Of a stretch of DNA of 64,000 nt, positions 35,974 through 49,200 are shown in pieces. The DNA lies in contig OX359249.1 in assembly GCA_947179485.1 (NCBI GenBank), forward strand, positions 35,760,250-35,824,249, written 5' to 3'. This DNA is from Allacma fusca (lineage: Eukaryota > Arthropoda > Collembola > Symphypleona > Sminthuridae). The translations under genes and the position numbers were made by a program. The notes under the pieces are model-generated. The model saw only the letters and a list, made by a program, of their open reading frames with translations. It had not been told where the DNA came from and did not search any database. Each line of letters begins with the position of its first letter. Position 1 is the first letter of the stretch.

Positions 35974-36110
35974 CTACATATGGTGAACTAAGTATCCTTA
36001 TACAGAGTGGACAACAGGAGACATATATAATTTGAAATTAAACGAGACTTACCTGGAAGTTGAAGTTTGATTGTAATTATGTTGTCTCCTGTTGTCCATG
36101 ATGTATAAGG
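35974..36110 (+). repeat. DIRS internal complementary region
   Basis: 35974-36030 is the exact complement of the left terminus (31326-31382). 36029-36110 is the exact complement of the right terminus (36284-36365). Each half carries the terminus-specific variant (CAGAGTGG or CCATGATG), and the halves meet at a shared TT. In DIRS models this region templates completion of the ends and ligation into a circle. Confidence 0.93.
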
Positions 36111-36168
36111 TCCCATCCCTCCCACCCGGTGTATACGGCTCAGAAACAAATTAGATTTTCTTTAAACT

Positions 36169-36310
36169 AACTGCGGTTACAAAGGGATGGGGTGACGGAG
36201 CGAAGAGAGGTTTCGCGCTTCTTTAAAGTTATGGGGATCTGGTATATTCCGCAATGGGAATCTACATATGGTGAACTAAGTATCCTTATACATCATGGAC
36301 AACAGGAGAC
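36169..36310 (-). repeat. DIRS right inverted terminal repeat
   Basis: Inverse of 31334-31475 over 142 bp. It is followed by a right-end-specific extension (36311-36365) that is represented in the internal complementary region. Confidence 0.92.
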
Positions 36311-36386
36311 AACATAATTACAATCAAACTTCAACTTCCAGGTAAGTCTCGTTTAATTTCAAATTTTAACCTAAGCTGGCACACAT

Positions 36387-36407
36387 ACACACACACACAC
36401 ACACACA
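36387..36407. repeat. (CA)n microsatellite
   Basis: Short CA repeat with CATA interruptions, about 20 bp outside the DIRS right end. Confidence 0.9.
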
Positions 36408-37043
36408 TACACACACCTCAGAGTTCCAGGAGTTTTTGCTCCTCACTCAAATAAGGAAGTCGGAGGAGGAAAAAATCCAGGGAGAATCCCTGTTTTTCAC
36501 ATTAAAAGGGCGATAACATCCTTCAGATGTAGCTATAAATCTTCGTTTTAAATACAATGGGCACATAAAGAGAAAGGGAAGGTGGTAGAGGGAAATGAAA
36601 TTTCTTTTGTTGCCATCAATCTCCAGTATTATACAGAGTCTTTTCTCCATTTCTCAATTTTCTACATTTTTCTCCCTTCCTAATGTGATCAGGCTGAACA
36701 TTCAGCCGGTCGTATATGAGCCTCCTCAAATGACCTTAGCCACTGAAGAGACCTCACAGCCTTCCAGCCTATGTACATACAAACGGCTGACATTAGCTAC
36801 TCTAATTGAATCTCCGTAGAAAATCTTGTCCCGAGATATATGAACTATTTTACATCATCTCAACGACTCCCACAGCTACAAAAGCATGGACTCATACATC
36901 TAAGTAAATGCTAACAAGTTGATACATGGGGGACCTAATAGCCATTACTTGGTTATGATCCCATTCAATTCACTATATAACACAATTAATGGCACACCTT
37001 GAGTACACACACCACCATACACTTGAAATATATCTACAGACTG

Positions 37044-37061
37044 CTCTCTCTCTCTCTCTCT
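37044..37061. repeat. (CT)n microsatellite
   Basis: Nine CT units. Confidence 0.9.
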
Positions 37062-37761
37062 GTATGTCTTTATATATGTACATAATATAAATAAATAAGT
37101 ATACTTATACAATATAGAATAGAAACGAAATGAGAAAAAAAATCATCCATCTAATGTAGAAAGTAATATGGCATCTACCACATATCTCCATACTCTATGT
37201 GGATGTGGAATTAGCTTTAGACACAATTTTATTTACGCATGTTAGAAGAGAGTTACTTCAAAAGGCATTACCAAAGAAATATTTCCGTGGGTCGGACTTT
37301 TAAATCCTTTTGAATTACTATTACCAAAACATAGAGAGATCCTATCAATTTTTTCCTCATGCTCCAAGGATGAATTAAGAACAATTTATTGTAACCAAAC
37401 TGGCAATTAGACACAGGCTGTACAGAATTAATAGCTAGGCTCCTAAAAGTAAGAATCTTCTAAAGGTTCACTTACAATCAACAAGAACTCCGGTATAAGG
37501 CTAAATAATACCATCTTGAGAAGAAGTCACAGTTCAAAACTCACAAAATAAACATAGAGCCCACTTGGAATTATTTTTTATCATAAGTCTTCTCCCTCTG
37601 CGTCAATTTAAATGTTCTTTTTAAACACTAGCTCAGGCTGTGAGAAAAGGAACAAAGTACAAAGCTCCGTCTAATATAATATGTACACGGAAAAAAGACG
37701 GGGAAGACAAGTCCGGGACCAACTTCACATATTTGAATGTTATCATTTGGAAGACGGCTTG

Positions 37762-37786
<25 letters not shown>
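37762..37786. repeat. (GA)n microsatellite
   Basis: About twelve GA units, followed by an A run. It is the cause of Arg-Glu runs in short frames. Confidence 0.93.
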
Positions 37787-37793
<7 letters not shown>

Positions 37794-40585
37794 AAAAAAA
37801 ATCTGCAAAATACTTTGTGAAATGGCAAAAGTTGCGAAAGAACTAGTATTCCACGATAAAAGTCTCCGAAGAGTGATACAACAGGCATAGGACCTAACGG
37901 AATAAGGAACGAGAGATCTTAAGCACTAAAAACTTAACTTGCAACTTGTTCAACTAGTAAATCTTGATGAAATTATAGTTTAGCTACGGAGCAGCAAAAC
38001 ACACAGGTATATACGCACAATAAGTTTTAAGGGTTGCTGTTATATTAGAACTCCCCTTCCCTAAAAAAAAAAACCTCACCCAGAAGACTTTCAAGAGTTA
38101 CATGAGTCCTAGCACAAATCAAGTTATGAGAGAGGGCGAAGAACATGATTTATAATACCTCTCAAGAAAGAAGAAATGCACACTATACATACGAGTCATA
38201 TGTAGGAATAGAGTTTCATCACCACTTAGGCAAGGAATAAACAGAACAAAAATAAAAATGAGTGCAGTACAAACCATACGAAAAATTACACATTTTTCCT
38301 CCAATTTTCCATCTTTTCCTTATCTATCAACCCCATGGAGCCCAACCTCCGTCTTATTTTCTACACCATCTTACAAGTAAGCTCTACATATTTATCCTAT
38401 GTGCTCAAGTTACTTCACCAGAAGTCAGTTCAAAGAAATATAACCATATGAACGAAAAAATGTAGCGTTAAATTTCGAGAAAGGAAACCACTCTGCAAAT
38501 TTGCCTCAACAATAATAATAATTATCATTCCAATAACCTTGTGTATAGTGATACTTTTTTTTTCTAGTACAGGATTGGTATAAGGTTCCGGTATTCCCCA
38601 TTGCTGTAGTAATAACTCTTCACAAGAACTTTATCAATTTGGACTCTGAACAGCAGCTCCACATGTCATGTAAATACAAATACAAATACAATGTATGTAA
38701 TTATATGCAAGAATTTTGTTGCCAGTTAATGCTTGCTTGGACTAAATAAATAGATATATAGATATAAGTACATTTAATTATATACACAGTGGTAAAGAAG
38801 ACGTCCGACACAAATGAATATCCGGTCGAAAGAAAGTGGTTTACCAAAATGAGTACCCAATGACTATATGATAACATTAAAACTGCATTCTAAACTTTTC
38901 GCAAGGCAAAATTACTATATCTATTCTACAAAAAAATTAGCTTTAAAATTCCATTTTTGTTTCTCTGATTTCGCTGGACGTAAAACTTTGATTTGTCCAC
39001 TCAAATAATTCCTAATAGCAATTATTTGAAAAATAATTCGTTAGCGTGATAGGTATCTATATATACATATACATATCTATATATAATTATATATACGTAA
39101 ATGTCATGGCTTCAAACTCCACATTAAATCACAACAATTCAATGTTGATTTCAAAATTGCCTGTATTCGAAATTGAAATGGGACGTGTAAGACTGCGCTA
39201 ACGGTGAAAATTACACAGCATTTTAGGTCTCAGTCTGGAATCTGAGATGATGGAAGTGGAATGTTAAATGTGCATTTAGGGCTAGGTAAATACATCAGAG
39301 TAGGACTAATCATGGCTTAGATGCCTAAAATATCAAAGATGCTTGTCTTGAGAATTCGACCTTGATATCATATTTACTTTCACAAGACTCTACATCTCCA
39401 TTGCCCCGCCATAGCACTTAGGTGCTCATCTTTTAAAGGTTCCGTGTGTGTATAATAAAAACACAATATCTGTCAGTTCTTTGCAGGGTTTCCAGGAGTT
39501 CGATGGAGTCTGGGCCCACACATACTACACGGGATATGCATAGATACATAGATAGATCTGTGTTCCAAAATAAAAGTAAAGAAACCTTTGGGAAGATGAA
39601 ACCATATGTACTTAAAAGGTGACGTATTCCAGAAGAAAACTGGAAAGGTATCTCTTGAAAGACTCAATCCTGGATGCACTTTGCAATTAACTTGAGGATT
39701 TTAAAGTAGCGTGAAATCCGGCATCTTCTGGTCCACACATGCACGGTCTAAATCCTTCTGATAGAACTCCAAAGAAACAAGAAACTCTGACGAAAAAAAC
39801 AAAAATTGGAATACAACCTGGTAAATCCTAGGATACGCAAGAATATGATCCTCTGGCCTCGTCCAAAATGGGTTAGGTATCATAAATACATAAGCAAATC
39901 CTCGAGATGGTACTCCACATAATTATTATATACAAAAGCACATAAATATATGATCGTATCATATGCATATGTACATCCGAGTCTACACAGATACATACAA
40001 ACACAGCCAGAATATTCCAAATGTGCAATCTCATTCCAACAAAAAAAAAAATCCCAAGATCCATCCTCTTCCATTCCGCTATGGCAATTCGAGAATGCGT
40101 CAAGACACAAGAAAAACTTAGCCACCTATACATGGAGTGTAAAAGGTCTACTGTGGTTTAATACATAGAGGCTCATTCCTCCCAGAGACTCACTAGAGTC
40201 AGAATGAATGTAAGTAGAGTAGACAACCATTGCCTCTATATATAATAAGTGTATGAGCCATGCTAGGAATAAAACTACAATTACAAAGTATACTGTGAAT
40301 GATTGCGTTTTGAAGCTAATGACAAGGGCTCAAAACTACACTGACATACATACAAGACATGAATAACGCGCAGAGCATCAAAAGCAAAGAAAACAGAAAA
40401 TGCGCCAATGTAATGCATCAAATGTGAAACCGAAACAAATTCTTGAGGTTAAGAGAGAGAGAGAGTCAGAGAATTAGAAGATGGAGAAAGAGGGAAGAAA
40501 ATAAAAAAAGTCTTAAATTCTGAAGACGCAGAGAACACAAAGCAGAGTGTTTACAAGATGTAAAACAAAATTGTAAAGGTTAAAC

Positions 40586-40696
40586 CTGTATTTTCGTGCC
40601 AGGTGGTGAGACGACGAGGAAAATTTGCATTGCCGACCGAAGAAAATCTTCCCTGATTGCGTCCGGACTTACTTTACAAGTCGACGGCATTATTAT
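40586..40696 (-). CDS. PLEKHG5: Candidate alternative first or internal RhoGEF exon
   Basis: The ATG at 40690 is preceded in frame by a stop ten codons upstream. It opens a 35-codon frame, MPSTCKVSPDAIREDFLRSA then MQIFLVVSPPGTKIQ, ending at donor CAG/GTTTAA. The sequence is less AT-rich than its surroundings and protein-like. The phase 0 end joins the exon at 18911-19078 to give ...GTKIQ-GRSRSLTHID without a break. Two readings fit. It may be the first coding exon of a short isoform from an internal promoter, or an internal exon using acceptor GTCAAG before 40696 (37 codons), which also fits phase 0 after 51690-51885. A stronger donor (AAA/GTAAGT) exists inside at codon 6. I do not recognise the peptide itself. 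Confidence 0.55.
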
Positions 40697-41892
40697 CTTG
40701 ACAGTGACACGAGCGGTTCAACATCACAATTTTAAAATGCCCCGTAAATAACACCCATATACATGTCTTTCACAATGGTAGGGTCAGTTCCTTTCTAGTC
40801 ATTTCGAGTTCATATTCCATCGATGCATTTCATACAATTATGTGTATGCCTACTTTCAGTTTTAAATGTCACTCGAAAGGGCTGGCGTACTGATCTAGAA
40901 CTGATTTCAATACTTTTTTTTCCTGCAAGAAATCTGCACTCTTATAAACTGTTGCACACAAATTTAAGCTTAACGAATTAAGTCTACCAACGTTTAACTC
41001 AACATAGTTAGTAAAAATAGATTTTATCCTTTTATTCCATGTATTTTTCGTCAGGATCACCAAAGTTTCCGGACATTCATTGAGGGTGTACCAGTTTAAT
41101 AAATAACGTTCATATATCTTGATGATTCACACTCGACTACTGATTCTGAGCATTCTCTGTGAGCAGTGTCAACTGTCAATGTTTGACGTACGAGTGGACT
41201 GCAACCTGCAACCTTATGCAGAATTTTGCACTCAAAACATTTCGAGACTTTCAGCAGGAGTTCCTATACGTCAGCAAAAAAATAAATACTTGCTGTATAA
41301 ATCTATTATACATAGTAACATAAAACGAGCTCAAAATGGACAACATTCCCGCATGGAAATCGTTACAGGGGAATTGTAGGGAGTTTAATATTGGGAATAA
41401 ATGACATAGTATTTTAATACAAACAAAACAGTGGTCTCGAAATGCTTCGACAGTAATTTTTTGTGCAGACATTAAAGGAATGGAAACAAGGGCAAGGACA
41501 AAAGAATATTCACTTACGGTTCACAATATGAGAAAATATTTCTATCCAATTAATCCCAAATACAAACAATTTAATGATATATAAAACTGAGGGGAAAAAA
41601 ACAAATATTTTAAAAAAAAAAAAACCCTGACAGATTAACAAAATCAATGTGGGACTACATAATAGGTTTTGTTGAATGTGGGTTTCAATAAGCTTCTTAA
41701 ATGTTTCAATTCCTTGGGAAAAAATCCGAAGCTTAAAGGTTTCTTCCATATCATGCTCCTAAAAGAGCACAAACGCAAGCTGCTGCCTAATTCCCAGAAG
41801 AAAAAAAATTGTAAGGAAGTTTTAATTCCAACTAAAACTGTATCTTCGAACATAGACATTGCTCAGTGGTGGTTGTCGTATAAAATCGATAG

Positions 41893-41894
<2 letters not shown>

Positions 41895-41927
<33 letters not shown>
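41895..41927. repeat. (CA)n microsatellite
   Basis: About sixteen uninterrupted CA units. Confidence 0.95.
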
Positions 41928-41932
<5 letters not shown>

Positions 41933-42427
41933 CACCATCACCACATTTCGGTATGTAATTGTGATATTTCCTATCCTTTTCTACTCTTCATCCCAAATTC
42001 GCTCATTTTCATTACTACTCTCCTTTTTTTGGATGCGTTGAGATACTTCTCTAATAAAATTCGATCAGATATAATTATACGTACATATAAGTATATCCAT
42101 ATGTATACAAGAGTCGTAGTTCGGAGCTGATTGAGTGAAATACTTATATAACATAAAGTACCTATGTATGTAGAGATAGAGAGTAGCAGATTCCTATATA
42201 GTTAAAGTGTAATCTGTATGTAGTTACAGACTCCAGCTTGTAATCTCTTATTTCCGTAAATTCTACGCCGACAGACAATTAAATTCAGCTCGTATGTACA
42301 TGCATACCCTCAGCAACGCAATGGACTTCCTTTTCCCAAGAAACTCCTCAGCAAATCTCCAGAGGAATAAAATATATAATTTAATTTCATGTCCTCCTCC
42401 CTCCATCAACATTTAAGCTACACCTGT

Positions 42428-42446
42428 CTTCTTCTTCTTCTTCTTC
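42428..42446. repeat. (CTT)n trinucleotide repeat
   Basis: About six CTT units. Confidence 0.88.
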
Positions 42447-45400
42447 CCTCTAGAATTATTACAAATGCTCAGCTCTCAATAGGAGAACCCGTTGAAACTT
42501 GTAGCATTTAAGTGCCCAAGTAAGTACACGAGTATTGGATGGAGAATGAGGGGGGGGGGTGAGGGTGGAGGAACCTCCTAAACAACCCTCTAAATTTTGT
42601 ACTGTGCACGAAGAATACAGATACCTTATGCAAATGACAAGTGCATATAAGGAAACGTCCTACAGAGTTCTTACTATTATATCAGCTGTAAAAAAAAAAA
42701 TAGAGGAGATAGTTACACTGTAAGCAATTTTTCCGTCACGTCTGGGATTTTATGTTTGCCTAAAATGAACTGTCATCATCGTCACCATTTTCAATGTAAT
42801 GGAAACCCTCACTGTGACGGAGAAAGGAGGAAAGAGAAAGTGCAGTAAAAAAGGACGTGTCCTGAAATCCCAAGGCTTAACCACAACGACCCCTCACAGG
42901 AATCATTAATAGAGATGTTTCTTTTCAAATATGACATTCAAAAGACGTCGGATGATATCCAAGAGGAAAGCATACGGGTGAAAATAGAACGGCAGTTAAG
43001 AGACCAGTCTGACTACCTGGAAAAACTATTAAACTTTCTTAACTACTTACATACAGCCCATTTCTCCTGCCAGTAAATCCACCAACTTGAATGCGAACCC
43101 TCACTATCTCCGACAGCCTATTACAACTTTCCAAGAACTTCCAGAACCGGATAGAAAAGGCCAGCCTATCTAGACTTATGAGGGCAATAAGTTTCCCTTC
43201 TACATATTTTCCAAACCTGATGGACTTGCTTCTTAACCCCCTACTATTTGTCATCAAACCGACAGGGACGATTTCAAATGTAAAGTGTGATCAAACAGAA
43301 GCAATAAATGAGGTGAGGGGGTGTCAGAGTCTGGCTTCAGTGAGCCCTGACACTCCAGAGCTATATAGGTTCTACAAATATACTAAATGCTAAATTTGAA
43401 TGTTGAAATCGTTTAATTTTCGAAACCGAATCCTCCCCTCATAATTTTATCCACACGTAATATCGTTAATAGTGTGAGGATAACCATAAACGATCATTTC
43501 CCTGTCCCATTTCCTCTACAACGATGATCATTACCAAGGAATCATGACAATAATAATAATTCCTCCAGAAGATTTTACACCATCTATTCAAGAATTCCTC
43601 CATTAAATTCATATTCTCAAGGAGTATCCTATAAGTATACATTCTCAATGATACGTTTGACTTTCAAGATGGACAAAATTGATGGTTATATGATGCATTT
43701 CCAAAACCTAGCTATTCCTAGTTTTTTTTTCTTCTTCTTCTTCATTTCTTTCTTTCTCACAAAAACCTATCCCCACTCTGTATACAGTACTACTAGTAGA
43801 TACTCCATGTGGTAATGAACGAATAATTTTTGTAGTATATATAGTATCTCTTCCAACTTTTATGGAGGTTCATTAGCTTTGTAATTATGGTATGATTCAA
43901 GATAGAAAAATAAATGTGGCTTCAGCCAAACTTGCTTTTCCCCTTAGCTAAATGTGAACGGTAAGATTGCGTGAAACAGAAGATCATTCATGCAACATCA
44001 CGGAAGTTGTTCCACTACAGCTAATTATTACATGGCTTTTATTCAAGGCTATTAATTACTCCGTTATCTCAAACAACAGCTAATGATTTGATCCTGCAAG
44101 ATTCTCTTGAACACGGATTAGTAGGAGCAACTGTCTCAATGAGCACAGTTTATACACTCAGACAGAAGCGTCTTGATTCCTACACAACCATTTCACATGT
44201 CTCAGGACAGAAAACCATTGCCACACACCGGTACTACACGTAGCATCAAGGCCTAAATATAAATGCAAAAATTGTGCAAGTTCATTCATGCTTGGATAAG
44301 GCGAGCAAGTCTTGCTCAGTCAACCCTTTAAGTGTTTGAAACTCCAAGGGTTTTGGTATATAATGGACAACAAATGTCATATATGAAGTTACAAACATTA
44401 CATATGTATGGATGAACACACAACTGAGAGACTGAAATCGCTCGTCATTGTCACACTCATTCCTATGCTACTACTACTATATGTAGATGAATGTCAGTCA
44501 GTATGGAAGAAAATCGTAAGCTGGTACTATTTGGAGACTCATTCATGAACTACCTTACCTACTATAGCATAAGGGGAATGTAATGAATAATATATAATCT
44601 GCTACTACAGTACCCATACGAGTGTTCCCTGGCTTTCTTGGGATAAGTACATACTGTATAGGCATGTATGTATGTATCTACATACACGTAGATATGTACA
44701 TGTACTCAGCATGATGCAACAAGAGTACAAGACAAATGCCTTGCATTTCAAGTATTGTATTTACTCACGCAGTGCTCAGTCATAATCATATTATTATTAG
44801 TACTATTTCCACACAGAACTGTCATTGAGTTAACCTAGTTATATATTGTGAGTGAGAACAGTCTGCGGTGCAGAGGAGGAGGAGGAGGATTGAAAAAGTA
44901 AAGCTAATAAACGACACTGAAACAATAGTACAATATCTATGTCCATACATACATGAGTTTATATTTACACGAGTTAGCAATCAATTGTCAGGGGCGATGA
45001 AAAGTATTATATTTCAACTCTACATGACTGATGGGCCTTTCAAAACATTTACGACACTCAAATGGCTGCTCAAGTTCACAAATCATATCTCAAATTTTTC
45101 AACTACTCAAATTTCACAGGTGACACATGTGAGACTATACAATACCAAGCCGAGATATCTGCGAAGTTATCTCAACAAGAATTAGCTCCACAACATGTAT
45201 TTTGTCTACCATTAGCATGCTTTTTCCTATTTCACTAGACGGTAGTATAGTGTGTCTGACTTGAGTATCTATGTATGTATATAATTATGCATATAGTTAG
45301 TTTCCTCTAAGGACTCACACTTACGCTTCGCTTGTAACATATTGTATTTAACAATTAAATGACACAAGTATGTATGTTGTAATATTTCTTAGTCATGTTT

Positions 45401-45468
45401 TCAAAAGAACTACACACTTTGAATTACCAGGACAATCTAGGTGAATTTCCTGCAAATTAGCATCATCT

Positions 45469-45489
45469 CCCCCCCCCCCCAAAAAAAAA
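45469..45489. repeat. Poly(C) followed by poly(A)
   Basis: Twelve C then nine A, an abrupt homopolymer junction. Confidence 0.85.
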
Positions 45490-46283
45490 CAGAATTGTTA
45501 AATCTGCGGAAAGGTCCTAACTGCTGTGTTAAGAACTCTTCAAAATAAATTCTAGGATTTTCCCCCAAAATCAAACTTACAGCATGATCTGTGTTGAAAA
45601 AGTACGCAATGATCTCTGCACATACGAACAACGCGGGAAACCTACTAAAATCTTGTAACATACTCAGTACTATACTACTCACTCAAATATACAAAACGTT
45701 TTTGGTATTAAACTCTTCTCAGTATTTTGGAGATACATTTACAGTATTTTCCGGGAAACTGGGAACAAATTCTTTGGAAATAGATTTGAATGCACAAGTG
45801 TATAGAAAAAAAAAACGAGGAATCTCGTATTACCCAACGGGGAAGGTGAGGACTTAACTAGAATCACACATTCGGAATTAGCTATAACAAATTAAAATGG
45901 AATGAATGGACACGCCGACAACTGAAAGAAGATCACTATCACTAGCACCACAAAAATATCCTTTTCCATGTAACAACAAGTAATTCTGCCGACTGACGGA
46001 AGCGTTCCCACGATTCCGATTACACTCTTCTAAAGAGACTTAGCAATAAAATGTAGCGGAAGAAGAGAGCAACGAGAATTGAAGAGCATGTTATCTGAAT
46101 CTCGGATGAATGGTGACTGAGGCCCAAAATCGATTTCCAAGGGAAAGAGCGGTTAAACTACCCGGGTAGATGATTCCAAGGGAAAGAAGAATAGGAAAAG
46201 ACTGCATGTGCCTCTTTTTAAACTCGTATACACACGCAAATAGTTTGCTCACAATCAGTGGATGTTGTGTGTCTCTCTTTTAA

Positions 46284-46294
46284 CCCCCCCCCCC
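46284..46294. repeat. Poly(C) tract
   Basis: Eleven C, followed by two further C-rich runs (46297-46311). Confidence 0.85.
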
Positions 46295-47709
46295 AACCCC
46301 ATCTCCCCCCTTCCAATACTTTGTTCACTGAGCGTCAGAGCTGAAAGAAAAATAATTGTGAATATTTGCTCACAATATCTTGCCCACTAAACATACTCAA
46401 GCGGTAGTGTTTGGTGTAACCTCACAATAAATCTTACATTTACCTACTCCTGAGTAAACAAAAAGTAAAGACTTTTACAACGTTTCAAACTTATTCAAGA
46501 TTTTACATTTATGTATTTCCAACGTAGCATGACGGATTGTGCACATACGTGTTCAGCTCCATTTATAAAACTAGGCCATGGACATCCTTTGGGAACTACT
46601 ACTAACTATAGTGTAAAAAAAATAATACACATAGTAGCCTCTTGAGTCGACAACCATACATTTAATTACTCTCAATAATTGTGTCCATATCTACAATAGA
46701 TCTGCTCAAAAGTCTGGGCTAAACCATGTTTGTGAATTGCTGAACCAAAAACAAGAAATTATTCATTGAGTTAAATCCGTAAGGACCCAATCAGACGTCT
46801 GTAAAACTTTGTCTCCAGCACGCTGCTCATCTTTAATGATGGAACATTCCTAATACGACGTACGTTGACAGCTAAATGACGAAGAGTAGTATCTTTCATC
46901 TAGTTATCCAGTATGCGGATCTCTGACGGTATCCTCAATACATATACAGGCATTCATTCATCCACGGTCCCACCAGCAAAATGAAATTTGTCACCAGATT
47001 GTAATCCCAGTTTTGTAGGGAAAACCGAAATGAAAATAAAAGTAGATATGCACAAGAGATGTACCTCCTTTAGTTGGCACACGTATGCACGGCTCTATTT
47101 TCTAAACTTCAGGAGATTCCAAGCGAAGATTTGGTAGTCGACAAAACTTGCTAATTTTCTTACACATGTTCACACAAGAAATTTCTTCTTATTTTTAGTC
47201 AACACCGTGATTTCCTCTTATTGACAAAATTCTAGCGCCCTTACAACCCAACCGATCCCGACCTTCTTTCTTTGAAAAATCTCGGAAAGTTATAATTCTC
47301 AGGACACTCGTAAATTCCTTTCATTACCCCCACAGATTCACACTGTATTCTACTTATTTATATGAATGAATATCTACATATATATAGATATTTACAATTT
47401 GTTTTCACAACTGAACCACATGGTAGGGACTACCACTTGAGAGGATGAAAGCACACAGAGAATATTAAAATATAAAAGTTACACCAGGGCCCAAACCTAT
47501 AGACACTCATTAGTTTCAACACGGAGAGGACTTATTGTGGGGTGCGTCGAGGACCATGCAACCACCACCATATATTATCGAGGTGCATGCATAACTTATT
47601 AGACATTCATAGCATAATTAGGACCCTATATAAAGGGTTCCAATTTGACATTCAAATTACCCGTTCAAACAAATTAAATGTTGTATATGAATGCATACTA
47701 GGGCTGGCT

Positions 47710-47730
47710 ACACACACACACACACACACA
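47710..47730. repeat. (CA)n microsatellite
   Basis: About ten CA units. Confidence 0.92.
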
Positions 47731-47964
47731 TCCAATGTTCAAGTAGTAAGTACACTTCATGCCAGTAAGAAATTGTGTGGTAAGAAAATAGCCTTGAAGT
47801 TCAAGGCTTGAACACTTTCCGGGACTTACGGTACCTTTTACAGTAACCACTTACACAAATACTTCTTGGTCGTTCAGGACTATCTTCCAGTAGGATTCTC
47901 TTCCAAGATAAAATCCTCCGAGTTAAGCCTCCTCACAAGCTTTTAGCTAGTGGTTTACATACAC

Positions 47965-47992
47965 GTCGGCCGAAGGCCGACCTACTTCCTAA
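47965..47992 (+). mobile_element. Helitron-like 3' terminus (candidate)
   Basis: A perfect GC-rich hairpin (GTCGGCC-GAA-GGCCGAC, 47965-47981) is followed 11 nt later by CTAA (47989-47992) and then T. Helitron 3' ends consist of a short GC-rich hairpin about 10-12 nt before a CTRR terminus, inserted before a T. The match is good, but the 5' TC end and any internal sequence could not be identified, so the element boundaries are open. Confidence 0.4.
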
Positions 47993-49187
47993 TTACAACA
48001 TGAACTATTACGAATATCTTCCAAGGCAAAACCTACTATTTTCCTAAAATAATATTCATATTTTTTCCAAATTTCAAAACTGTCACTATTGTGAGTACTA
48101 TAGATCACATTTAGTTATTTAAAGTCTACTTGAAATGCATTTTTAAAACTCTTAACCCGATTAATTTTTTCTGAGCTAGTAGTACTCATTTACTCATATA
48201 GAACCCTACTAGTAGAAATATTTTTTATAGAATACTGTATCCATCCTATCCTGTGTAATTAACTTCTGTCCACCCACAGACAACTACTCATTTCATCCTA
48301 TTTCCAGAAGCCAGAAATTACCAACCTAACATTTGTGACATGTCATCATACATGCACCGATATAATTTTTTATCCTTCTCTCATCTATCCATTACTCAGA
48401 ACTGAAATAGAAACCTCCATAATTACATTTCCAATTTAAAACTAGTAGTATTCTTTAGATTTCGAAAACACACAGAGGTACTTGACCGAACTTTGACACC
48501 CCAATTAGATTTCACGTAATATATAGATACTAGGTTTACATAAGTAATTAAATTAAACCAACTTGAAGTGAGTATTATTATTAGAAAATGACAGGCCCCT
48601 ATTATTAGACGGCCAATTGGAAGTACAGGTAATTGGCATGATCATATAATGCGTTCAGAAAAATAGTGTAAGGGAGTATAGTAACTGTAATACGCTTGGG
48701 AAACATTTAATTTCAGAAAAATAATCGGTCAATAATATATCATGCAAGCTTAAAACTGGAGGTGCAACAAACTGATACTCGAGCGAAACATTGTATGCGA
48801 GTAGTAAAAGATAATAATACATAGACTCGCAGCCCTCTAAAGATTATTAATAAATAGAAAAAAAGCATTAATAATTTCCGCTTCTTGTATTACTATCGGA
48901 TCAATTTCTACGCTTCCATGAAGTGTGGCCCTGAATGAAGGAGCCGAGGAGAGAGCATAAACAAAAACCGATAATGGGTAATGAGAATTTTCTGTGGGCT
49001 CTGATGATATTACATCATACGTACATACATATTTTATGTTCCATGGAAATCTATGAATTGATCCTTTCCAAAACTATATGTAACTTTGATGATGTGCACT
49101 CCCCCATTACTTCATTATTACATCATTTTTCAAAGTTGGCAATCAAATTCTCTATCCGAAGATATATAATTATGTATAGATATATCT

Positions 49188-49200
49188 ATATATATATATA
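49188..49200. repeat. (TA)n microsatellite
   Basis: Short TA repeat inside a TATC/TATA-rich stretch. Confidence 0.8.

Larger units (their letters stand above)
31326..36365 (+). mobile_element. DIRS1-type tyrosine recombinase retrotransposon, full length, apparently intact
   Basis: An element of about 5.04 kb. It has 142-bp inverted terminal repeats (31334-31475 and 36169-36310, three mismatches). An internal complementary region (35974-36110) mirrors the left end (57 bp) and the right end (82 bp) without mismatch. It carries three uninterrupted frames: Gag, RT/RNase H/methyltransferase-like, and tyrosine recombinase. This is the defining DIRS1 architecture, distinct from PAT/Ngaro split direct repeats. 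DIRS elements are thought to replicate through a circular DNA formed with the internal complementary region and to integrate by recombinase without target duplication. None is seen here, and only a shared TT marks both edges. It lies antisense to the host RhoGEF gene inside an intron. Perfect agreement of termini and internal region suggests recent insertion. Confidence 0.93.
19079..40585 (-). other. Giant intron, proximal part, 21.5 kb
   Basis: Contains the complete DIRS element (31326-36365) and many microsatellites (22548, 23961, 29429, 29910, 30388, 30854, 36387, 37044, 37762). Apart from the transposon I see no supported coding region. The long minus-strand frames at 25411-25839 and 27754-28230 overlap microsatellite-like DNA or have equally long frames opposite them. 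Confidence 0.75.

Noticed and set aside
43091-43393. Plus-strand 100-codon frame that reads like protein
   Set aside because: No recognised family, the opposite strand is also open over part of it, and no splice or poly(A) evidence.
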